Origin: Scleroderma bovista
Taxonomy: Eukaryota; Basidiomycota; Agaricomycetes; Boletales; Sclerodermataceae
NCBI GenBank assembly: GCA_037178675.1
Contig: JAYMGJ010000819.1
Location: 1 to 22,836, forward strand
Length of the DNA: 22,836 nucleotides
Direction of reading: 5' to 3'
Under the pieces are notes generated by a model. That model saw only the letters and a program-made list of their open reading frames with translations. It was not told the origin of the DNA and ran no database searches. Positions within the stretch are counted from its first letter, which is position 1, and each line of letters begins with the position of its first letter. Both the position numbers and the translations under genes were made by a program. Below are positions 1 through 9,263 of the stretch, one piece after another.

Positions 1-428
1 CGCTTGGTAGGAAGCTTGTCTGCGTCCACGTCGTGCAGGTATGCGTAGCACCTTCCTGATCCTTCATACCACCGAAACATTGAGTTGATAGCCTCAGAAA
101 GCTCAGAGCTGCTCTCCGCGTTGATGCAACATGTATCCACCCACAGCCACTTAAACTCGTCTTTATTCGCTTGTTCGCAGCTCTTCAGAATCTTCTGGTA
201 TCCAGGTCGCTGGCGGAGCTTCTTCCGATCAAAGGAGGCCATCTTCGACAACATTTCCATCTCTCTAAAGGTTATCTCCTCTGTGGCTGCACCCCAACAA
301 TGTGACAGGATCGCATATTTCATGTTTATCGGCTGTTCGTCACTGTATTGCTCGAGGACACTGGCGTCGGGGGCAACTCTCTTCCCCATATCAATGTCGA
401 GAAGGTTACGGACGTTTATCAGGCGCAT
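1..428 (-). CDS. HET-domain protein, N-terminal part (runs off left edge)
   Basis: The frame starts at the ATG at 428-426 and stays open for 142 codons to the window edge, so only the N-terminal part is present. It starts MRLINVRNLL, the usual opening of mushroom HET proteins. It contains YAILSHCWG (about residues 38-46), a Lys/Cys helix, then WLWVDTCCIN and SSELSEAINSMFRWY, which are the conserved blocks of the HET (heterokaryon incompatibility) domain. HET proteins act in fungal self/non-self recognition and regulated cell death; the role of this copy is inferred from family only. The protein is clearly related to the HET gene at 3014-5587, with which it shares long stretches of the same motif order, so the two are probably paralogues from a local duplication. 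No intron is needed in the visible part. An in-frame stop (437-435) lies just upstream of the ATG and supports this start. Confidence 0.85.
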   Translation of the reverse strand, partial: MRLINVRNLLDIDMGKRVAPDASVLEQYSDEQPINMKYAILSHCWGAATEEITFREMEMLSKMASFDRKKLRQRPGYQKILKSCEQANKDEFKWLWVDTCCINAESSSELSEAINSMFRWYEGSGRCYAYLHDVDADKLPTK

Positions 429-1497
429 TGTGCGTTAATCTGGAGGAATATCAATGAGCTTTGTCGTTTCACAATTGGGCCAGATATACTCACAGCTACC
501 GCCGACGCGTGAAACAAGGATCGTCCGTGAGTCGTAGAATATGAACAACTGATATGAACAACTGAAGGGATGCGAGATGGACTCTGAGCGGGAATAAAGC
601 AGCCAATCTACAGTTAGGCCCATCCAGCACGTGTCCATGCGTCGGCTGTATTTTCGGGCGCTTTGGGTTCTTGGGATGATTTCATAGTAATAGTGAAGTC
701 CGAGATATCCCAATGCAGTATGGTGACAACAAGTTTTGTCATTATTGCGGTATATCATGGCTTTGTGGCCTTCAAGAGCGTCTGACGGTCCCGTTCCAAA
801 ACGTGCCAATCACAGCAACATCAAATGGCCGAGTATTGCAGGAAAGGATGTTGGGCCCAGAATGTAGGTCGAGACTAAGCTGGTAGTACTTGAAAGACCT
901 GCCAGTGAGTAGGGCTATGTGGCCCGGAGTCCAGCAACCTATCCGAGTCAGTTAGTAATAACCGTCACGAGCTTCTACTGGTTCCACAGCTCTTCAGAGG
1001 GTGTCCCGCTGAAGGCGACTAGGAGCGGAAATAGGAGCGAGTCGACTGGCTATCCATTACTTCGTTGTCGAGCTTCGAAGTAGATGTTGTCAGTGTGTCA
1101 CTGATGACGGAGCTACTGAAGGAGCTTGAGCTTGAAGTATGTACGGCATGATCATGGAATTGATTATCGATTACGACGACGTACTATGCTGCAAAGTTAG
1201 GCCAACTAATACGTGCCAGGCTGCAGTGAGCACTGTCCTGGATCTTTTTTTCTTTCAATTAAGATCGTCTATACTAACGTGTACTGTTAAGGCAGATAGA
1301 TACAGAGAGAAGGAACAACGAATAGAATGTAAGCATGAGTACAGGCAAATATAGGGGAGGACGTATGTGCACAAGACTATTAGTGCCAGGCTGTCGTTGG
1401 TTGACCCGTAACTGTGTAGGTACTATGCAACTCGCCTCGACTGGCCACCATGAGTAATTCGTACTTGGAAATACCCGCTCCTGCATCAGCCAAGATT
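429..1497. other. Spacer upstream of the left HET gene
   Basis: I see no supported gene in these 1.07 kb. The stretch should hold the promoter of the leftward HET gene starting at 428 and the 3' region of the DnaJ-X gene ending at 1498. A 124-codon minus-strand open frame (435-809) ends nine bases before the HET ATG in the same frame, but its sequence resembles no family I know and I treat it as chance. Confidence 0.5.
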
Positions 1498-2770
1498 CTA
1501 TCGCAAATACTCTGTCAGAAATCTTGCTGACATCTTTGCAAACGACGATACCCACCGCCGCAAATGACTGTGGTCATAGTCTGGGGCATCTACAATCGCC
1601 ATCTCCAAAACCTTTCCGTCTTGTTGCACATACTGGTGCCTGTGAGATCCATGACACGATCTGGTCAGGAAACAGGGTCGCTCACCCTGCTTCGATCTTC
1701 TCGCTCTGCTTGCTTCACCCTCTTGTCATTCACAATCCGACGGATAACCTGGTTGGCATGAGTTCGTAACCCAGGGGATGGATGGGTCAATTTACCTTTT
1801 CCACGATTTGCTCGATTTCCGAACGGATTCCTTGCCAGCACGCCAGTAAAATCTACAGCATGCGTTCTCCAGACCGAACGAACGACACATGTTTGCTTAT
1901 GGCACTCACCCTACCCGTGATATCTTCTTCCAGAGTCCGCCGTTCGTCGTCGACATGGGTTGCAGTTAGCTTCGCTTCGAGAGCTTTCACGTCTTGCACC
2001 AGCAATCGAATTTTGCACCTACGTATATTTTTGCTGTAAGAGCACAGTCTGTGGACTTGGCCATGGTAATACTACCTGTCGTCAGATACACGTCCCATAT
2101 CTGGGGCTCTCTCTTCACCTCTGACATGCCTTTTAAATTCAACGGAGAAAACGAGGTAAATGGAATGACTCACGACGTACTACTATCAATGAACTCCGGC
2201 GACTTCTGATAAACAGCGCTGATAGTTTGTAGCACCTAACCAGTGTAAAAGGAGTCCCGAGTTGGAGGAGATGAAAAGCAAACCTCCATTCCAAAGCTTT
2301 TAGCCCTCAATTCCTCTGCCTCATGGACCATCTTTGTTCGCTGAGAATTCATGTCTATCGATTTATCTGACATTCTCTTCATCAAAGTTGCAGCTAAACC
2401 CTCGATGCGAGGATCGTGCACCGTCTCGTTCTCATCGTAAATGTCAGGTACAGCGTGCGGTGTTCCCGCCGAACTATCGGAAAGACTTGATTGTTGTTCA
2501 AGTGGATCTAAAGGGACGCCGTCGGCTGCATGACACGACTTGCTGATGGGGATATGTGGTAGCTTGTCCCCGCCTTCATCTCCTTGTCTGCCTGTACCTC
2601 CAGCTATTCCAATCAATTCGAAGCAGGTTATGTCACCTATCTAAAAGTTTTCAGAGTGGTGAGACAAATGAAGTGAAACTAATATAAAACGAACGCACAT
2701 AACCTTTGAAGTGCCCACCACCGAATATGTTCGAGAAAAAGTGGATGGCAGACTCCCTTGTTATCTCCAT
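1498..2770 (-). CDS. DnaJ-X domain protein lacking a J domain (CAJ1/DJP1-like C-terminal part)
   Basis: Eight exons join in phase into a 299-residue protein: 2770-2699, 2640-2284, 2235-2174, 2120-2076, 2018-1910, 1852-1796, 1748-1686 and 1632-1498, with introns of 47-58 nt and GT-AG ends. The product shows the order of the DnaJ-X region: FFSNIFGGGHFKGYIGDI near the N-terminus (family form roughly FFxxxFGGExFxxYIGEI), a helical stretch with EAEELRAKSFGMEVLQTI, and a C-terminal part with LLACWQGIRSEIEQIVEKV followed by an Arg-rich helix. Fungal DnaJ-X proteins such as Caj1 and Djp1 are Hsp70 co-chaperones with an N-terminal J domain carrying HPD. No HPD or J-like sequence is visible upstream. 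The start at 2770 is only the first in-frame Met of the matching exon. Immediately upstream, a different frame reads family-like residues (GGKSLVS), hinting at a frameshift. It may be a truncated pseudogene or a J-less derivative. Confidence 0.6.
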
Positions 2771-3013
2771 CTCTTTCTCTCCCTTTAATTATGGCAGTTT
2801 GCGCGAGGATGCTAGTCAAAGCAAATTGGGCACTCACTAATGATTTTCCACCATGTGTTGCTGTTTGAGGTATTAGATGCTGCTAACGGCTGCCAATTAA
2901 CAAGGACACATGGCATATAGACAACGTACTGCATCTAGTAACACATGAAAGTGTTTCCTACGTCCATGATACATTATCATGGCTGGTGTTCCGCACAAAG
3001 TGATATGAAAGAC
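2771..3013 (-). other. Gap between HET gene stop and DnaJ-X exon; possible broken upstream exon
   Basis: On the minus strand about 33 codons are open here (roughly 2890-2790), with a segment containing GGKSLVSAQFALTSILAQTA. This frame is one base out of register with the DnaJ-X exon starting at 2770; dropping one A from the AAA near 2774-2776 would join them. GKS-like residues just before the FGG motif are also usual in intact DnaJ-X proteins. This suggests, but does not prove, an older 5' part now out of frame. No J domain is visible. Confidence 0.3.
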
Positions 3014-5587
3014 TCACCGAATTTGTTCAAAATATATTCGTGTGTTCTCGTGTGCTCTCTCCGATTGCCATACCAGGGGTTTCATCAGGATATACAGGGG
3101 CGTGCTAATGTGTAGTTTCTTCCAGAAACCATCTAACAGCAAAGGAAAAAAGAGGTATGAGGATAGAATTGAAGAGGACTCACTATTTCCGTGGTTGTGT
3201 TTGGGTCGTGTTTTTCGCATGGTATTGAATTTATTGGCATTGGAAAAATGGCAGTCCGAACATTGCACCACTGTCGTTATTAGATACTTGTCCTCTAGAT
3301 GGTTGGCTAAGGCATCCAACAACGAGACAACATGATTGTGGGTCGGAAGGGAGAAGCCCTTTGGGTGATATAGAAAAAGACCTTCCCAATGGCGCCGATG
3401 GTTGTTAAACTCAACACTTTTTACTACAGGATTGATCACTTCGCTTATATTGTCCCGAGAGCGGATCTCGTGGCTGACTGGCGAAAGGTTATGATCCTTT
3501 GGATCGATATGAAACTCAACACCCAGCATCTTCAAGTCTGCAAAGATGTTTCCCCGAGGCGTAAAAGATACACCGTCCCAGTGACCATAGTCGCCCAGCT
3601 ATTTCCATTCCTTATCAGTATTGTTTCCCATTGCTGCACTTACTTACGTTGATCTCTGGTCCCCCTAGCGCCGACATGAAACGAGTATCGACCCCGTCCA
3701 TGAGTAATCGGTGCACCGCACCACGATGATCCTGGGTGATTTCACCATCCATCATCAGTCCCGGTGTATCTGGTCCATTTGACGAAAACTAAAGCGACAT
3801 GAAAATCAGGTCGAGTAAAAACTCATGTATGGCACTAACCCCGTCCAAAGCTTGCCATACTCCGGGAGCTACACAACAACCCGTGCATCGCACGACATCG
3901 ATTGTCACCGAGCACGTCTGGGGTTGCAGAAGTTGCTTATAGACAATGCGTACACCTCTGAGAAACCGATGGAGGTGGGCATGTTCGACCAAATGCGATA
4001 CGCGGGAGGGATGTTCTTTGAAAAGGATAGTCTGCCAAGCCTGGGCCATGCGTTGTGCATGTTCTGGGCTAGCCATCCGCATACGTTTATACACTTGCTC
4101 GGCGTAAGCTTTGCAAGCGGCCAGTTTGCTTTCTTCAGGCGGATCATCACAAACGACGTGCACCCATTCATGACCTAAGAAGTACCCTACAACGACTGCG
4201 AAACAAGTCTTCGTGTTATCGTTTGCATAAACAATGATAGCGCGATCGCTTGTGTTTGACAACTTGACGGAGCTATCCTCCAAAATGATCCCCTCTGGAA
4301 AAACACAGCGTCGGACGAAACCGTCGTAAAAGATAGCCCTGTCATCGATCTTGAATGTGAAGTCATTGCGACGTTTTTCTTCTCGATAAACGAGATATAA
4401 GGGCTGGAATTGGGCTGTTGTTTCGGGAACGGGTTCAAAGTCTCCAAAGGCTCTGTAATAGTTGGATTTAAAAGATGCAAACACGACTGCAATGGGTGAG
4501 GAATCAGGGGAATGGCGACAGGCAAGTCGCGCCTCGAAGACCGACTGAAATCCGCGACAGCGCTTGAGGGGAAGTGATATCTGGATGCCCGCATTGGTGA
4601 CAGAGTATGTACGAAGTGATTCTTCGGGAATATTGTACAGTTCCCCATCGGGGTTGACTCCTTTGAGGGCCGTCAGGTATTCGCCAGGTTCCATCTTGAC
4701 GATGTCGTCACAATCACGGAAGAGACTGGGGTCATCAGCCAGAACACTACCTGTCCACCCGGCGCTTTGTCGATCCCAGGCGAAGATGCTGTGGTCGTTG
4801 GTCATTCGGATGAGCTCCAGCTGAAGACGGCGAAATGCGTTCTTGCCCTCTCCATATAGCATCGGCATATGTACGCCAAACAACCCCAACAGCGAATAGG
4901 CTCTGTCCTCCACCCGTTTCGTTTTTCTATCAGAAGCCCAGGACATGACTTGTGCTATACTGGGACGATATGCGTCCATTCCATATTTCAGAACGCGGGA
5001 TGGAATGCAAGTGATGTCCTCCAAAGTGGATGCGAGCTCATCTTTGTTCCCGATCGCGCGCCACTCGTGATTGAAGAACACAACGGTGCGAGGGGCGACA
5101 AGTTCTTGAAGCGTCCAGCCACGTGAGAACCACTTGGGCCAGCCCTTAAGATCGTCGGGAAAGTCGTCCATGTTGCGCTCGGTGGGGAAAGTGTTGGCTT
5201 TGACGTCGTGGAGGTAAGTGTAACACTTCTCTGCCTTATCATACCATCGGAACATTGAATTTATGGCCTCGGTCAACTCTGCGCTGCTCTCTTTATTGAT
5301 ACAGCAGGTGTCGACCCACAGCCAACGGAGATCGTCTTTGTGGACAAGTTCACAGCTCTTGAGGATCTTCTGGTACCCAAGACGTTCGCGAAGCCCTTGC
5401 CTACTAATGGAGTCGTTGATCAACCCATCCATATCCCTAAACTGGACTTCGTCTTTGTCTCGATACCAGCAATGCGACAGGATCGCATATTTGGTGTCTT
5501 CGAGGTCGTCATCGGAGAAATCCTTGAGGACGTCACTTGCCGGATCGACCTTGTTACCCTCCTCTAGGTTAAGTCCCCTTTTTGCAT
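3014..5587 (-). CDS. HET-domain protein with C-terminal extension (start codon out of frame)
   Basis: The main exon (to 3840) carries a full HET domain: KYAILSHCW, WLWVDTCCINKES, INSMFRWYDK, FSRGWTLQELVAP, then EDRAYSLLGLFGV and MPMLYGEG with the following helix. The frame is open from about 5670 but its first ATG is at 5432, inside the domain. Alignment to the left-edge paralogue puts the true start near the ATG at 5587-5585, which is out of frame by a single base across an A5G4 run (plus strand TTTTT at 5579-5583 and CCCC at 5575-5578). Downstream, introns at 3789-3839, 3599-3647 and 3133-3183 keep phase and add about 224 residues ending at the TGA at 3014. From 5432 the model is 755 residues; with the 5' part about 800. 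The extension (for example GDYGHWDGVSFTPRG, W-GLFLYHPKGFSL) is not a domain I can name. Role by family: allorecognition or cell-death signalling. It is either a recent pseudogene or a gene with an unseen 5' exon or a sequence error. Confidence 0.75.
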
Positions 5588-6152
5588 AAAATTCGCAGGT
5601 GGCGGTGCGCGGGAACTCCCGTTTGGGGGGGCCATTTGCAAGGGATGCCGCGGGCCGGGGGAGATGATGTCATCACGTCAGCCTGCTCAGCTCATGTCGG
5701 CATCGGTCGTTGAGCGAACTCCGCGAGCGCCAAGATGTCGTGAGGCTGCTTACGTCACGTGTGGATTCTGGAAGCTGTGTCACACCTGTGAGGGACGCCG
5801 GGGGGGGTGTTTGGGTAACGTCACGGATCTTCGATGGCGCCACTGGCTGTAGTAGTAATCCATCATGTGCTAGCTAGTAGTATGCCTAGTAGCGGAACAA
5901 CGCTACAGGCGCCTTCGACGTTCGCCCGCCTCGCAGTTGATGCATTCAGTGGTTTGGATGGTGGGATGGCACGATGCCTTTCGAAGGGCAAGCAGTGAGT
6001 GAGGTGTCTGGCATCACGATGTCGGTCCACCGACTGATCGGAGTACAGAGGGGTTCACGACAAGGTCTCGCGGCGATCGTCGTAACGAACGGACAAGGCG
6101 ACTTTTATTCGAGATGATCTAATTATTTGCAGTGGAGGGATGGCAGTGATTA
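5588..6152. other. Spacer between HET gene and recombinase 3' region
   Basis: No coding frame here shows family features. The stretch contains homopolymer G runs and several ACGT/TGACG-like words, and should contain the HET gene promoter. I see no RNA gene or clear repeat in it. Confidence 0.4.
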
Positions 6153-6177
6153 ACTACTAGGTAGTACTACTAGGTAG
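6153..6177. repeat. Short direct repeat, two copies of a 12-mer
   Basis: The 12-mer actactaggtag occurs at 6153-6164 and again at 6166-6177, one base apart. It sits just downstream of the recombinase gene and abuts the G-rich start of the 86-bp tandem duplication. It could mark an edge of the mobile element or be simple slippage. Confidence 0.7.
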
Positions 6178-6180
6178 GGG

Positions 6181-6352
6181 GGGGGGAGAGCACGCCATGT
6201 GAAAAGAAAAGAAAAAAAATGCCGTCCTCAGCCCTGCGGGGAATTAGCGACAGCTTCGTTTGTGAGGGGGAGAGAGCACGCCATGCGAAAAGAAAAGAAA
6301 AAAAATGCCGTCCTCAGCCCTGCGGGGAATTGGCGACAGCTTCGTTTGTGAG
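6181..6352. repeat. 86-bp tandem duplication covering the recombinase stop codon
   Basis: Two head-to-tail copies, 6181-6266 and 6267-6352, differ at only a few positions: one T/C in the word ccatgtgaaa versus ccatgcgaaa, one A/G in gaattagcg versus gaattggcg, and small differences in the leading G/A stretch. Copy 2 contains the last dozen codons and the stop of the recombinase gene (6314). Copy 1 is a downstream duplicate of that coding end. Confidence 0.9.
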
Positions 6353-9073
6353 ATGGAGCCGGCGTTCCCCATCCCGGGGATGCAGTTTGCGGGCGTCCTG
6401 GATCGCATTGAGGAGCTTCGTATGTCCTTTGGGGATGGCATTCCCGTAAGCCCTGAAGAAGTCGGCCTCGTTCTCTTGGAACCTAGAGAATGGGCGCGCC
6501 AATGAACGGTTATTTAGGATGAGGACCTGTGCCCGGGGGGAAGGCGACTTACACGTCGAGGAATTCCGTAGCGACGAGACGGCGCTGGTAGTGCTTCGTG
6601 TTGAACTGGCGTCCCGGCCCGTTGTAGTAGTGGTGTGGCCAATCCTTCAGCGGCAGGAATAGACCGAGGCGCGGCTCGCCCTCGGTCCAGTGCCGTACAA
6701 TGATCCTCCAGGACTCGGATTTTGCACTCTGCGTCACCCCATCTTCAAGCGTGATCGGCAGATTCGGGATGAGCAGTCCCATGGGAATGCTCAACGACGA
6801 ACGTGAAGCCCTCTCGGGCCCTGTGTGTGGAGGGAGGGGAGCCGACGCGGTGGCGTTCGAGTGTGCTGCTGGTGCCGGATGTTGTATCCCTTGCGTGGTG
6901 GGCTGCCTCAGCTGTGATCCAGCAGCCGGGGTGTCATGTTGCCAGCGCGCTGGATGCGACCGGAAGGTGGGACACGCAGACGATGGTTGATGGACTGGTG
7001 AGGGGAGAGGGAGTCGATCAGCGTGACAAAAGTGAGTACATCGTACTCACCAAACACATTAAAATTGTTGGAGACCTGAGGTGCTGCCAGTGACGATGAC
7101 GACTGCGGGAGACCGCTGGGGCCAACGACGGTGGTGGTGGGCACAAAAGAGCGTTCGGCGAGCATGTTGCTCACGTTGCCAAATTGCTGGCGCATGTCCT
7201 TTACATCGTTGGACATCGCAGCTTGCACTGCGCTCACTTTCCTTACGTCCTCCGACACCACCACTTGTGATGCACTGATTTTCTCCACGGCTTTGTGCAA
7301 CGCAGCTATGTCTGCTGTCAGCGCACGGGTGAGCGGACCATCTCCAACGAGTGAACTGTTGGCATGCCGCGCGGTCGGTCCTAGGGCACCGCTGTGATCG
7401 TGCTCGTAGTAGTGGAGTTCGTCTAGTAGGTAACGCATCAGTGTGTCGCGCTGCAGAGTGGAGAGAAGAGTCAGCATGCGGTGATCGATTTTACCCGTGT
7501 AGTACCCAGATAGGAAAGTCAGTACATGAGGCCCAATATTTGAACTTACATGCTCGCCCTCTGCCCACCCTCCCCACCATCGAATCAAGTCAAGGGTCCA
7601 TAACTGCCCTGCGGGGGCAAACATACATCGGTATTGAGCCCCTCCACGCCGGAAACAATGCGTCGAGAACGTTCCCCGTATTTCAGCGCCCTGCACCGCT
7701 TCGGTTATCCATTTCTGGACGGCGTCGTGGGCGAGCGGCACCCCTGGCTGAAGCACCCCATTTGTGCTCACCGCAGGAAACATGAAGTCGCCGTTGGCCA
7801 TACGGCGGCCAAGGTGAACGTGCTCGACCCACTTGATCCAGAGAGTGACCAAGAGGAATGCATCGCATGCCATGCCCATGTCTGGGCGTGGATAGACTTT
7901 GTACTTATTGCCTATCAAGAGGGGTCAGTCGCCGCATCATCGTGTGGAGATTCGGACGCACTGCGTAGGTCTATTTCTCTTACCCCTTTATCGAGCTTTC
8001 GTTGCCAGCCTTTCCGATTTTTCAGGTGGACCTCCATGTAGGTCTCGAGTTCGTTTATCGTAAGCGACCGTTCCTCGCCCCGCAAGTACTTGAGAAACAC
8101 GCTGTCTACGGCAGTGTCCTCGATTTGGATATCCCCACGTTTCAACTTCACCAGTTCGTAGTTCCTAGTACCATAGATTCATTCACCCCCACGTTTAACA
8201 GCCGGGAATTGATTATGTACCTTGTCCATATCATGAACGCGAGGGCGCTGAAGGCAAGCATTTCGATGCGCCGCGTGAGCAGCCACTTCGCCTCCTTGCC
8301 TAATGACGGCACTGGCAATCCGGCCATTGCATCACGAATATGACTCAGTGGGACATTGAGCGGGCACGATGCCTCAGACCAAGTGAGTATGCGATCCATG
8401 TATTCTTTCGACATTGCACCCGAGTGCGTCCGTTCATTTCCGTCAGCAGCGCGCTTGTGTCGGATGGCCGCCATCATGTCGTCAACTTCAGCGGAGTGGA
8501 CTGGGTTGCCTTCCCATCGACGCCGCGCCTCGCTGTAATGCCATTTTCCACGGAATGTATTTCCATTGCTATCAGCAGGTAAATTAAATCAACACACGCA
8601 CGCGCCGGCCAAAAAGGTCTGTTCACTTACACGCCGTCCCACCACCACTTGAAGCCTGCACGGATTCCATCAATCGTGCTCGGGCTGCCATTTCCTTCAA
8701 AGGCCCTCCACGACAGGTAAAGGGCCAGAGCGCTGTCCGAGCACTCGTTCGGGGTGCGCTCAAGTGCGTCCTTGAAGCAAGGATTGCTGTATGTCTCCGA
8801 GTGCTCTTCAGGTTGCCAACTCGAATCCTCCTCCCCCTCCGCTACAACAAGTTTCTGCAGCCATTCGCGTCCTTGTCGGACATGTCTCGTATAAGTCGCG
8901 CATGTGTTTCCTGCCCGGAGGTGATTTTTTATCCCGCTATCTTTGACTTGGGTGGCTTTCCCTAGGGTTGGCTGGTCCTTGTCAGCTTCATCAGCTCCTG
9001 CCTCCCTTGTGGGCTTGCCAGAGGACCCAGCTGGGGCATTGTTCCTGGTGCGAGCCGTCGTCTGTTTAGGCAT
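6314..9073 (-). CDS. Crypton-type tyrosine recombinase with GCR1_C-like DNA-binding domain
   Basis: Seven exons join in phase to 788 residues: 9073-8631, 8568-8221, 8164-7962, 7911-7550, 7450-7051, 6994-6553, 6482-6314. An N-terminal helical core-binding region (TYTRHVRQGREWLQ) and WHYSEARRRWEGNPV precede the catalytic domain. Catalytic candidates are Arg264 (WTRNYELVKLKRGDI), His416-x-x-Arg419 in THCFRRGG, Trp in RWWGGW (443-447) and Tyr459 in DTLMRYLLDEL. Residues about 480-560 look like a coiled coil. The C-terminal part (about 653-775) with SIPMGLLIPNLP, W..IVRHW..G and LKDWPHHYYNGPG matches the GCR1_C type of DNA-binding domain found in fungal Crypton elements. Cryptons are DNA transposons that move by a tyrosine recombinase, without terminal inverted repeats. 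The frame has no stop or frameshift, so the gene may be functional. An in-frame upstream ATG at 9127 would add 18 residues. The element ends are not certain. Confidence 0.85.
7451..7549 (-). other. 99-nt intron in frame with no stop, inside the recombinase catalytic domain
   Basis: The intron begins GTAAGT and ends CTCTGCAG, with CTGAC branch-like words near its 3' end. Its length is a multiple of three and it contains no stop, so retention would insert 33 residues between the catalytic Trp block (RWWGGWAEGEH) and Tyr459. Removal gives GEH-RDTLMRYLLDEL, which fits the family spacing better as I know it. Confidence 0.7.
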
Positions 9074-9263
9074 GGCAACAGGTGCCTCCAGTAGTAGGCT
9101 GTGGTCTTGACTAACCAGGTGATGCAAGGGGAGCTAGTTAAACTATTGCCGACCACCATATCAAATTCAATACAATGTATTCAGAACATCGGGCCAGGCG
9201 TGTTACAGTACAGCAAAACCAGAACCAATGTATTAGTACAAGACTACAATTGCATGGGCACGG

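Noticed and set aside
435..809. 124-codon minus-strand open frame just upstream of the left HET gene
   Set aside because: No family features, ends at a stop nine bases before the HET ATG, and lies where the promoter should be.
7451..7549. GYYTGKIDH as the recombinase catalytic tyrosine
   Set aside because: It lies in a segment with strong intron ends; Tyr459 in DTLMRYLLDEL fits the family better after splicing.
8002..8343. Plus-strand open frames across the recombinase, XPG-like and alpha-COP regions
   Set aside because: They are antisense shadows; the minus strand carries the family motifs and consistent splice sites.
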